NCBI GenBank assembly: GCA_037043015.1
Contig: CM073325.1
Location: 21,989,001 to 22,053,000 of the forward strand
Direction of reading: 5' to 3'
From: Bryum argenteum
Lineage: Eukaryota > Streptophyta > Bryopsida > Bryales > Bryaceae
DNA: 64,000 nucleotides
A program made the translations under genes and the position numbers. This document shows positions 22,260 to 34,000 of this stretch, one piece after another (position 1 is the first letter of the stretch; every line of letters starts with the position of its first letter). Under the pieces are notes generated by a model that was not told the DNA's origin, made no database searches, and worked only from the letters and a program-made list of their open reading frames with translations.

Positions 22260-22525
22260 CCGCCGGTGGTTCTGTCGGGCGCCCGCGAGTTTTCCGGCCC
22301 TTTCTCCGGGTCGACCGGCGGCCCCGGTCATCAGCCCGGTAGGAGAACAGGCCCATCCGGACATCTCAGGGTATCAGCCGGATACCAATACGGGTACCCG
22401 GTAAGCTCTAAAATCCCCTAAGGTTAGCCGGAGGAATCCTAACACAAAATTACTATCTACGAACCGGTTTAAGCAGACCGATTTTTATTTCTACTTGCTA
22501 AAATTACTATTTTACTCCTAATTAA
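22260..22525. other. Junction from GC-rich to AT-rich sequence
   Basis: The first 170 bases continue the GC-rich ccgg-laden composition, after which an abrupt AT-rich stretch leads into the integrase remnant. The change suggests an insertion or deletion boundary between two elements, but I found no target duplication. Confidence 0.35.
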
Positions 22526-23303
22526 TTGCTAAAAACAAAAATATTGGAGAACAGGGTTCGACACCCCGCAGGCGGACATCAAGGACCGGAGACCACAGTC
22601 CAAAAAATATTCGCAGCCAAATATTGGTGGCCCACGGTGCACAAAGATGTCCACACCTATATTAAAAACTGTCACGTGTGCCAAACCGCACCCACAAATT
22701 TCCAGCATCAAAGACGAGTGCCACTAAAATCAATCCCACCACTGGGACCATTTCAAAGATGGGGACTCGACTTTGTGGGACCAATCAAACCGGCAACAAA
22801 GCAGGGATACAAATACATCTTGGGTGCCACAAATTACACCACCAAATGGGTAGAGGCGAAGCCTTTACGCAACAATACTGCCATGGTCACCGCTACTTTC
22901 CTCTACGAAAATGTAATCACGCGGTTTGGGTGCCCTTTGGAAATCGTTTCGGATCAAGGCACGCATTTCGTCAATGCAGTCATCGAAGATCTCATGGACA
23001 ACCATCTCATCAAACACAGGACCAGCACAGTTTATTATCCCCAAGGAAATGGACAAGCAGAATCTACCAACAAAACTATTCTAACCATGTTGCGCAAATT
23101 CGTGATAGCTAACCAAGTCGACTAGGATGACTGTTTGCCTGCAGCTTTGTGGGCCTACAGAGTAGCTACCAAAGCAGCCACTCATTTTAGCCCATTCGAA
23201 CTCGTGTATGGGGCACAACCGTTGTTACCGACAGAATATATTGTGCCAACCTTTAGATCCATGCAGCCACGTGATTACCAACCTCACCGTATCCTCGCAG
23301 CCC
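22526..23303 (+). mobile_element. Ty3/gypsy integrase fossil, left part
   Basis: This fossil holds the integrase zinc finger (GGHQ at the start, then CHVC) and the catalytic core with DFVGPI, IVSDQGTHF and YPQGNGQAE, which are the ordered marks of a Ty3/gypsy integrase. The rest of pol and the 5' end of the element are not in the window. The copy is interrupted by the 22.6-kb transposon E1 and has about one further break. Its right part resumes at 45869. It is older than E1, which is inserted in it. Confidence 0.9.
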
Positions 23304-23375
23304 AGGATCCCAGTTGTGCGAGCAGTGAGCCGTGAGCGATGAGCAGACTTTTAATTAGTCGTGAGCAGACTTTTT
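23304..23375 (+). repeat. E1 left terminal inverted repeat with GTGAGC motifs
   Basis: Contains GAGCAGTGAGCCGTGAGCGA and two copies of GTGAGCAGACTTTT or a close variant. Reverse complement of the right end shows the same run of GTGAGC units followed by two GTGAGCAGATTT copies, so the inverted repeat is imperfect but clear. Confidence 0.75.
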
Positions 23376-23892
23376 TAAAAATATTGGACACTTAAAAGTG
23401 TGTAAAGTACACTTTATCAATCTTAGATTTTCGAAAAAGGTTGAACATGTAGTGTGCAAATCCGTGGGAAAACCTTATAACCGTGTGGGCGATGGTAACA
23501 AAATATTCCGATTCTAGGAAATGGATTTATAAATATGGGGTCTATGTTGATATAACTGTGGTGTACTACGTTCATAACAATACTTATAGGAGTAACTAAA
23601 TTAGGGCTGACGTCAGCATTCTACTCTTTATAAGTAGGGCGGCTAATACGGCAGGACGCGGCAAGTGTTTGCAGAGTGATTTAGGGTTTAGTGCGGTGAG
23701 CAGCACGAGTTTGACCGCTGCCAATCTTGCTCTATTGTGAAATCAGTCCGTTATCACTTTGCCGCCGGGAGAGGGTCCGCCGGCACCTGATGGGGTGAGA
23801 CGATATGTGTAGTGTCAAAATTATTATTTTGAATCGCTCGACGATTGGCAATTGTGGATTTATTCGCTTTTCCGTTAAAATTTTTGCTCGCA
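23376..23892. other. E1 left subterminal region and presumed 5' leader of ADD gene 1
   Basis: AT-rich, with a small palindrome acacttaaaagtgt at about 23386. The presumed promoter lies at 23608-23634 and leader or first-exon sequence follows, but no coding frame of note is seen before the acceptor at 23892. Confidence 0.4.
23608..23634 (+). promoter_or_regulatory. CRE-like TGACGTCA and TATA box upstream of ADD gene 1
   Basis: The palindrome TGACGTCA (23608-23615), a classic bZIP site, lies 13 bases before CTTTATAAGTAGGGCGG. The plus-strand promoter of E2 at 51687 has a similar arrangement, CTTAAATAGGAGTAGGGCG. Confidence 0.45.
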
Positions 23893-24372
23893 GGTGCAGA
23901 TGATGCTAATGGCAAAGATGACACTAATTTGCACAGCTTGCGGAGAGACTATAGAGAGCTTGGAGGAGGTCGATTATCATCAGAGTTAAATGTTATAATG
24001 TGTGTGGGATGTGTGGCGTTTTTGCAAAGATCGATTGTGCGCCATCATCACGGATTGAATAATGTAAGAAAGTAGTGACTTTCGTGTATAAGAGGTGTGA
24101 AGTTGTAGGTCAATCAAGCTGCCTCAGTCGGTGCTCACTAGGTTGGATCTGTGTAGGCGGTGGAAGTGCCTACATGCTCTTGGTGTGGACAGACAGAAAA
24201 CCTCACCGAGTGTAGCTGCTGCGTACTAAGCTGGTGTGCGGCTTGCATCATTCGGAACTATGGTGACGACACCCTTGAAGGAGACATGGTGGACGACATG
24301 TGCTGGGCTTGCTTCCTTTGCAACCCAGAGCATATATCAGGGCTCATACTGGAGGCGGAGTTCAACAACTAA
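23893..24372 (+). CDS. ADD-domain zinc-finger protein 1
   Basis: Two exons are likely. The first, after the acceptor ctcgcag, carries CTACGETIESLEE and ELNVIMCVGC. The second begins near 24160 after tgtgtag and carries CSWCGQTENLTECSCC, WCAACIIRNYGDD and CWACFLCNPEH before a taa stop. The order CxxC, VxxCxxC, CxWCG...CxxC, WCAxCI.RN.GDD, WxCxxC is that of the ADD domain of ATRX and DNMT3, which binds the H3 tail. The two halves of the first finger lie in frames one base apart near 23985, so this copy may be damaged. Exon-like sequence follows at 24410-24510 (EWPKFERGIDWLMQLPEL) and 24550-24650 (LRIKLKDIWNGTFEALG), perhaps an alternative C-terminus. Confidence 0.6.
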
Positions 24373-24399
24373 CACTAAAATACATTTTTTGGGTTCATG

Positions 24400-25013
24400 G
24401 TGTAGGGCGCTGAGTGGCCCAAGTTCGAGCGGGGCATCGACTGGCTTATGCAACTACCTGAGTTAGTCTTTGCACAACCCAAACGCGGGCTGCTGAGCAA
24501 CTTTGCGACGTGATTGGCGATCCTAGGACACGGGCCTCGCCGCGCAATTACGCATCAAGCTGAAAGATATTTGGAATGGAACATTCGAAGCACTAGGACT
24601 AACGACATGGCGAGTGCCATCAAAACAGGATTACGAATCAAGGCGACGTGTTTGACTGTCGAACTAGTAAGTGAGGACTACCATATTGTTTTTGCACTGA
24701 GGGTTTCATTATATAGTAAAAATTTGCGTCCGAAACCATGCCTGCGCCTACTAATTTTCTAAATTACATCAGCAGCTGCATCTAATGCAAGTGCCAAAAT
24801 AATTCGATTTATCACATCCAGTGCATGGATGTGAACTTGATTGTGAAGTGCTTTTCTCCTAGAAATGGACAATTTTGAACTTCGTCGCAACGATGGTAGG
24901 CTGTCACAGGAAAGAGTGAGTTCAGAAGTATAATTAAAGCATGAATACCAGAGAAGAAATATATATATATAAGATAAATATATAATAATCAAAATAACAA
25001 AAACAAAATGTGC
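24400..25013. other. Spacer downstream of ADD gene 1
   Basis: Holds the two exon-like stretches mentioned for ADD gene 1 (about 24410-24510 and 24550-24650), then AT-rich sequence with a tatata run at 24960-24990. No separate gene is seen. Confidence 0.4.
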
Positions 25014-28000
25014 TCAGGAGTCGGATTCTGATGCACTCAAGTCTAAATATCGCTTCACACCCGGATGATATCTAGGAATCGTAGCAATATCAGGGGAAGA
25101 GTCTGATAACACAGTACTATAAGCTTCCGCTAAGACTTCCGCATATGAGGGAAGTGTAAACGATAATGGTGGGCTAATTTGAAGCTTGGAGAGTGTGTCA
25201 AATACACTCACTAAACTGCACAAGCAACCACATAACATGATTAGAATATATTATCAAAAAATTAAAATGAATGGAATTCCAAGACAACGGAGTGCGACTC
25301 ACAGAATCCATCTCGCTGTGCGGCTTGGATTGGTGACTCGTCGCCCGAAGGCCCTCCGGTTGGCACGGCTGGTGTGCCCGAGGTTAGCTGTGCTGGAATT
25401 GTAAGTGGCAGAAGCACCTCATTGAAAATCTCACGGTCGCCCTCTAGTGCCAAAATGTTGCGGTTGAGGGAAAGCGCTGCTTGAACGGATGTGCCTGCAG
25501 TTAAGAAATTAATACAGTCAGTTATGTAGTTGTTGAGTGTAAAGGATGATGTCAATGGAATGAGAACCAACCTGTTGCTGCTCCAAAGTCAAGGACGAGT
25601 CCTCTCTCCGGACACATCCCATATATGAGTGGTTTGAAAAACAGCTCCGTGCGCTGCTTTGGACCCCTCCATGGTTTCCCATCTGAGGTCTTTCGAAGAA
25701 GACCCTGATCGTCGATTGCGTTGAATAACATGTCCTCCTTATTGAGGTCAACACCGGGTGTAAACGGGTTGAGCTTTACAACGAGGGGAGTTGGCTGTCG
25801 GCGAGCAGTAGGCGGAAGGGCCCTCACCATAACGACGGCCTTGGAGATGTATGTCTGCAAGAAAAAATACAAGTTTAGAAAAATAACACGATGCTATGCA
25901 CGCCACAGCAGGTCTGCCGGCACCAAGAGGTCGTGGTACCAGCAGGGGCTAACAAGACCGCGGACACCAAGGCACCACTCAGTCATCCGCCGGCACCACG
26001 CAGGCTTCTGGCGGCACCAGCAGCCACCCGCCGAAACCATCAAGGCTCGTCGGAAAGGCAGCTGTTTTGAGAGGTCTGCCGGCACCACTTGGGGAGCGCC
26101 AGGTCTGCCGGCACCACTTGGGAAGCGCCAGTACGCAGTGGGGTAAGCCGGCACCGGTACGCAGTGGGGTAAGCCGGCACCGGCAGGAGTCCGACGGAAC
26201 AAAAGAGCAGGGTATGCAGGCTCCAGCATGTGTCAACAATCCACTGGCAACCTGATTTTAAGCAACATAGCGAAATAGCCCAGGATTGGCGATTTCTTTG
26301 GCAAGATTACATCTACATATAGAGAAGCAAAGGCTCTGCCTAGCATTATCTTCAGTTATTATCAACTTAAGTATCCGCCTAACGAGACACACGAAAACAC
26401 AAGTAAGTTCATATCTTACCAAACGTGTTGGATCCGAGGGGCTGCACAGCGGAAGAGAGTTAAGAATTTTCCACTCCAGTGCAATCTTCAGGTTGAAATT
26501 CGCCGTAAATGCCTCTATCTTCTTTCTCACGACATATGAATCTGGATAGAAGATCACGATTGCCCCGTCGTCATGCAGGTACCTGAAGGCAAATTCAGCA
26601 ATTGTCTTTAAAAAGTTTGGTTGAAGAGAATTCCATCGAGGAATCTGGTGCTCGGGATCGGAGACTTCTGGAACTCGCATTCCATCTGGATAGTCGGCTA
26701 GCATTAAATCGACGCCTGCATGTCCAACTTCGAGAATACCTTCAAAATATAGACGGCGACCTGTAGAAACCTGTGGTGGAAATGGAACATGCGAATGTCA
26801 AAACTCAATCGAGATACACGTCTCTGAAATGAACATGAGTGAAGATGTACCTCGGTTAAGAACGATTTCGCTTCGTCGTACTCTAGAGGAAAAGGGTCTC
26901 CAACTGACTTCACATCCCACCAACGGATGAGAGAGTCGTTGATGATCTTGACTCGAGCGCCGTTAGGATTCATAACGGGATGAATATCCAGCATCATTCC
27001 ACGTAGAGCAGAAGGGAGCATCGAATCCGATGCATTCGTGGTCTCAGTACAAAGTGGCGAAGTTTTGACTTGAGTTAAACCTCGAGGTCTCTTAGTGAGC
27101 GGCATGGACCTCGTGATCTCGTCCATGGAGTCTTGAAACGGGTCGATTGGAGAAGCTGCGGGCAATGCATCTTCTTCATCTCCTTCGTGCAGGTCGATCA
27201 CATCCTTCAATCGTGGGCGAGAATCTGTAGACAATGGAGCATCAATGGGCGGTGTTACAACGGCTGGTGCAGCCTTTCGCTTGCGTCGACTCCGTGAGTT
27301 CTCTGGCTGAGAGTCTGTCGGAACTATGGCTTTCTTGAGTTTCAGAAGCTCCGGCTCGATCTTTCCGAGCATTTCTTCCTCAAACTCAGGGCATTGGCCC
27401 TTCTCCATGTCCATGTACCAACCACAAGCAGCATAGTGCTGCTTCTTGAAGTCCTTCAGCTGACCTGCGGTATACATGCACTTCTCGTCGCTTGCGTTGG
27501 TGTAATTGACAAAGGATGTTGGTGTCTTCAAAATCGCCTTCTGTGGAAGTAGAACGTGCTTTACGTATCTGTAAAGGACCCGAGAAGTCGCCTTCTCAAA
27601 GTTTGGCTGCTTCTCGGGGGGGTCGTTTTTGTGCACACCCTTCCCTCCTCCTTCCTTGTAAGCATCCTTGTCTTTTATGGAAAATTCTCTGTAGAATGCG
27701 GTATCTTAGAGCGCGATACGCATCCGCTCGACATATTCTGTGATAGTGTCGATGGGCTCCTCAGCACCTGGCGGGTTGTAATTAACAACTTGTTTTGCCA
27801 TGTCCATCTCGACATTGAACTCCTTGGCAACAGCAATTGAGAGCTGAACACCACAAAACTCAAATGTAAGTTAATAATTTTGTAACAGGGCATTGTCAAC
27901 CACACCATCAACACATCAACACTTGGTTGTGACACGACAAATAAAGAGAATATTGCTTAAACATCAAACTTATATGATTCAAAGAAACTGTTTGATTCAA

Positions 28001-31000
28001 TTCTACGTACCTGCGACCACCAAGTCGCCTTGTTAAGGAAGCTGAGATATGCTTGCTCAGTAAACCCAGCTTTGGGAAATCGTTGATTCTCACGAAACTT
28101 AAACGACTTGTTCCACCGTTCCAACCAGAGAAGCTTCGAATCGATGTCCATAGCGCAGGTTGCAAAATACCACAACTTCTCCTGCGACATCTCCACCTCA
28201 CAGAATGTTTCGTAATGTTCCTTCTCAAGCTCGAGGAACCTATCTGTGTTGTCGGGATGGCAAATCGGTAGTTGTTTTCTCAACTCGCTCAATGTTGTAG
28301 ATTTCTTCTCTTGAACAGCCTTGTTGACCGCATCATGAATTGTTGCCGCGGTAAACTTGCCCAAACCGGAATCACGCCTAAAGTCTGAAGCAGCTTTTGC
28401 CGCGGCTTGAGCAAAGTCCGTCTGAGAAAAAGAAAATAATTATAAAGAGCATGAATGTGGTCAACTTGGTTGATAAAAATTTAAAATTCGTACCTGATAC
28501 AACACATTGCACAAAGCATTGATCGTGAGCTTATACCAAGTCGATTTGGTCAAGTTCTTGAGATTGGAGGCAGCTTCTTCCTCCGGTGTGATGATCCCTT
28601 TGAAGTATGAAATGTCTTGACGCCCAATGCGTTGCACTCGGTAAAGCTTGTGCACCAAGTTTAATTGAACGTGTGAGTTTTCATTTCGCCTGTCAATCAT
28701 TCAAGTGTTGCAGCTTTGTTAAAATTTCAATTACAAGTTGATTCATCAAGCAACCAATACCAAATACAATTCCAAAATTCTATATCCAAATGGACTGCCA
28801 AATTCTACCTATACATTTCAACGAATGAAGGAAACGGAGCGCTAGGCCATGTCGACTCGAGCTTACCAATTTATCTCGTGAAGAGCAGTCAAAGCTGCCA
28901 TGTTATCACCTTTAAGCTCCAACAAGATGCAGTCGACTTTGAAGTGCCATACAAGATCGTTGGTTTTCTCGGCGTTGATGAATGGATACCAGGCTTGGAG
29001 CCGGTGGTTTCCATCCCAAACGTGAAACATCTTGTTGCTAAACTTCTGAAGGTCAGGGTCAGCTTGTAAGAATTTCTCAAAGTCATTGTTTACCTGTACC
29101 CAATTCTCGCTCCACGATGCAACGGTTTCAGGTGACACGTCAACTGTCTTGACACCATCCTTGGCGTCATTCTCAATGGAGACGTAGAACACGCCTTGGC
29201 CTTCGACATAGCCAACGGCACGAAAATGGTCCTGGAGCCTTGCGATGTCGGATTTCATTGCCGGTCTCACAACTGGGAGCCCCACCAACCGATAAAGAGG
29301 AATGCACATCCTGGATTTGTGAACCGGTTGAAAGCGCAACTGCTGAATTTTGGAGACGCTTACAGCTGCTTCTTGTGTAACAAGCTTGTTAACCTCCTTT
29401 GCAATATCTGCTTCTGACAAGACGTCAGCCACAGTATCACCATCTCCACGTTCTTCCACAGGGTCCTCGAGAGCTGGAAACTCAACAAATGAATCCTGCA
29501 GTTTTGAGGGATCATTTGCAACATCCCTCTCTCCATCTGCGATACAATTCGAAACCAAATCAGTTCATTGCAATGCCTAATTAAATGAGAAGGATCCCGC
29601 TGGCACAAGAAAGAGTGATCCGGCAGCATGAGGGGTGAGCCGGCACGAGACGTCCTCCCGAAGAGCGAGCAGACGCTTCCATTAGCATGGTCGAGGGGGG
29701 AGGTGATCTGACAGGGCCTGCTGGGAAGAGGCTAGCCGGCACGAGAAAAGGGTAGGCCGGCAGCCGACGTGATACGCCGGCACCGGAAGGATATCGAACT
29801 GGGCCTGCCGGCACCACCTGTGCTGAGCCGCTGCAACAATGGTCTGGCCTTTGGGATCGAGGACCTGCGCATTCCATTTCGAAATTTCCGTTAATCCCGG
29901 ATCGACTGCGCGACAGGAGAAGCAGGAGATGAAACAAGCTGTGCTGGTGCCATGGCCATGAATTCGGAAGAACTAGCAACCTAGATTGCAAGGAAAAGCA
30001 TGAGCAGCACCGATTGGTGCCGCAGGGGATGAAAGCCTGCAACAAAATGTGGCTTAGTAGAAGTCAATGCTCACAAGATTATGTATGCGATCCATGACGA
30101 CTGAGGTGGGGTGCGCCGGGACACATGATGCTTGCGCCGGCAAAAGAGGCCGACTGCCGGCTCCGGAAGGGCAGGCCCGCTCGCACCGAGAGTGGTGCGC
30201 CGGCAGAAGAAGCCATCTGCCGGCACCGTATGAGCAGGGACTTACAGCAGCGAATGTGGACTGCCGGCCCCTTCGGGGGACCATCGAGATCACCTCTGCG
30301 AAGGTTCTTCCTGATCATGATCATGCAAAGAGGTAAGGAGGCAGTTGTGCGAAAGAAAAATATCCCGCATTCTCCAACACTGAAGCACTTTAAGCATGTT
30401 GTTTATGATATTAGTCAAAGTATATCTGTCAAAAGAGGCTTTAGCGAGGCATTCTTACCTCAAAATTGTAGCTCCAATCCTAAAATTCCAGATTGGCGCG
30501 CCCTATGCCTGACTGCAAACTGAGTTCACAGGCCACTCCTAGATAACTCAAGCCAAGCCAGTATGGGCTGTGGGTGGCGGCAATGGTCGCCGAAGCCAAA
30601 CCACGAATGTCCACAATTGTCTTGAGGGTGGCGGCAGTGCTTGCTTTGTAATTTCGAACCTCATGGATTTGCTCGCCACAAATGCACTGTGGGTGCCGGC
30701 AGCGCACGACATGATTGCCCTTTGGGTGCCGGCAGTGTACGCCACGGGTGTCTTGAGGGTGAAAACCTCACGGCAGTGGTTGCCACGAATAAACTCTAGG
30801 TGCCGGCAGTGCTTGCCAATGCTCCATGAATGGCTACGAGCAATCATCGCAGACAATAGCCTCGTGCTGCCCCGAGACTGACTGAGCATGGGTCTGATGT
30901 CACCACCGACAATGAGCTGGCAGGTGCAGGTGGTCTGCCGGGGATAGCACGGGGTCTGCCGGCACCGAATAGGAGGTGCCGGCACCGGCGGGCTGCATGT

Positions 31001-34000
31001 GGACATGGATCTCCTGGCATCGAACTTCATGGCAGAGCTCGTAACGAATGCACTGGGTGCCGGCAGTGCTCGCCAGAATGTGTAGAGAATGCAAACCACA
31101 CGGCAGTGCTTGCCACGAATAAACTCTAGGTCCCGGAAGTGCTTGCCGATGCTCCGCCATGGATGGCTACGAAAGTACTGGCGGTGCCTCCAGTGCTCTC
31201 CTCGGTTGTCCTTTGGCATTGCTCACAATGGGCTCAAATCCGGTTGGTGCCGGCAGTGCATCCGCTACGCGCATGCCAAGCTCCGCCGCGAGTGGAAAGG
31301 AGCCTGTGGGTGCCGGCTGTGCTCAGAGTGGACTTGAATCTGGTGCCACGAATGTGGGTGCCGGCGCTGCTCAAACTTCAGCTCTCATCGCAGACAACAG
31401 CGTCGTTCTGCCCCGAGACTGACTGAGCATGGGTCTGATGTCACCACCGACGATGGCCGGGCAGTGCAGGGAGGTCGCCGGCGATAAGCGCTTGGGTCCG
31501 CCCGGCACCGAATAGGAGGTGCCGGCACCGGCGGGCTGCAGGTGCACATGGTTCACCCGGCACCATTCTTGATTGCGTTGTACCTTCGAACTTCATGGCA
31601 GTGCTCAAAACGAATGCACTGGGTGCCGGCAGTGCACGCCAGGATGTGTAGAGAATGCAAACCACAGGGCAGTGCTTGCCACGAATAAACTCTAGGTGCC
31701 GGCAGTGCTTGCCGATGCTTCGCTCTGGATGGCTACGAAAGCACTGGCGGTGCCTCCAACTGCTCTCCTTGGATGTCCTTTGTCATTGCTCACAATGGGC
31801 TCAAATCCTGTTGGTGCCGGCAGTGCATCTGCTACGCGCATCCCAAGCTCCGCCGCGAGTGGCAAGGAGCCAATGGGTGCCGGCTGTGCTCAAAATAGAA
31901 TCGAATCCGGTGCCACGAATGTGGGTGCCGGCACTGCTCACACTTCAGCTCTCATCGCAGACAACAGCCTCGTGCTGCCCCGAGACTGAATGAGCAGGGG
32001 TCCGATGCCACCACCGACAATGAGCTGGCAGGTGCAGGAGGTCTGCCGGCATTAGCACGGGGTCTGCCGGCATTAGCACGGGGTCTGCCGGCACCGACTA
32101 GGTGATGCCGGCACCGGCGGGCTGCATGGCGTTGTACTTTCGAACTTCATGGCAGAGCTCGTAACGAATGCACTGGGTGCCGGCAGTGCTCGCCAGAATG
32201 TGAAGAGAATGCAAACCACACGGCAGTGCTTGCCACGAACAAACTCTAGGTGCCGGCAGGGCTTGCCGATGCTCCGCCATGGATGGCTACGAGAGTACTG
32301 GCGGTGCCTACACTGCTCTCCTTGGATGTCCTGTGGCATTGCTCACAATAGGCTCAAATCCTGTTGGTGCCGGCAGTGCGTCATCTACGCGCATGCAAAG
32401 CTACGCCGCGAGTGGCAAGGAGCCTGTGGGTGCCGGCTGTGCTCAAAATAGACTTGAATCCGGTGCCACGGATGTGGGTGCCGGCGCTGCTCACACTTCA
32501 GCTCTCATCGCAAACAACAGCCTCGTGCTGCCCCGAGACTGAATGAGCAGGGGTCTGATGTCACCACCGACAATGAGGTGGCAGGTGCAGGAGGTCTGCC
32601 GGCGTTAGCACGGGGTCTGCCGGCACCGACTAGGTGATGCCGGCACCGGCAAGGTGCTGGTGCACATGGTTCTCGCGGCACCATTGTGTGCTTGCTTGAT
32701 TGACTTTTACTCATGGCAGTGCTTGGAACGAATGCACTGGGTGCCGGCGGTGCTCCCCACCGTGTGTAAAGAATGCAAACCCCACGGTAATTTTTGCCAT
32801 GAATAAACTCTCGGTGCCGGCAGGGATTGCGTAAGGGATTGCATCTGCTACGCGCATGCCAAGCTCCGCCGCGAGTGGCAAGGAGCCTGTGGGTGCCGGC
32901 TGTGCTCATAATAGACTTGAATCCGGTGCCACGGATGTGGGTGCCGGCGCTGCTCACACTTCAGCTCTCATCTCAGACAACAGCCTCGTGCTGCCCCGAG
33001 ACTGAATGAGCAGGGGTCTGATGTCACCACCGACAATGAGCTCGCAGGAGCAGGGGGTCTGCCGGCGTTAGCACGGGGTCTGCCGGCACCGACTAGGTGA
33101 TGCCGGCACCGGCAAGGTGCTGGTCCACATGATTCTCCCGGTGCTGGTCCACATGGTCCACACCATTCTCCCGGCTTGCTTGATTGACTTTTACTCATGG
33201 CAGTGCTTGGAACGAAAGCACTGGGTGCCGGCGGTGCTCGCCACTGTGTGTAAAGATTGCAAACCCCACGGTAATTTTTGCCACGAATAAACTCTCGATG
33301 TCGGCAGTGCATCTGCTTCGCGCAAGCCAAGCTCCGCCGCGACTCGCAAGGAGCCTGTTGGTGGCGGCTGTGCCCAGAATGGACTTGAATCATGTTGCCA
33401 CGGATGTGGGTGCCGGGGCTGCTCACACTTCAGCTTCATCGCAGGCAACAAGCTCGCGCTGCCCCGAGACTCATCGAGCATGGGTCTGATGTCACCACCG
33501 AATTTGAGCTGGCAGGAGTAGGAGATAGCAAGGGGTTTGCCGGCACCGAATAGGAGGTGCCGGCACCGGCAAGGTGCTTGTGCACATGGTTCTCCCGGCA
33601 CCATTGTGTGCTTGCTTGATTGCGTTTTACTTTTGAACTTCACTGCAGTGCTTGTAACGAATGCACTGGGTGCCGGCGGTGCTCTCCTCTGATGTCCTGT
33701 GGCATTGCTTACAGTGGGCTCAAATCCTCTTGGTGCCGGCAGTGCATCAGCTTCGTGCATGCCAAGCTCCGCCGCGAGTGGCAAGTAGGTTCCTGTGGGT
33801 GCAGGCGCTACTCACACTTCATCTCTCATAGCAGACCGAATATGAGCTGGCAGGAGCAGGAGGTGAGCAGGGCGTACCGCCGCTACAGTGCCGCTCTCGA
33901 ATTCGCAGAAAATGATACCACAGCCTGTCTGAGGAACGTGGTGAAAGTGCTTGAGTCGGTCTCAGATGTGCCATTTGGACTTGTCCCGAGTTTCTGTTCA

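Noticed and set aside
30100-33800. Many open frames of 60-220 codons on both strands
   Set aside because: They are repeated copies of the same short GTGCCGGCA-based units read in several frames, with no domain and overlapping on both strands.
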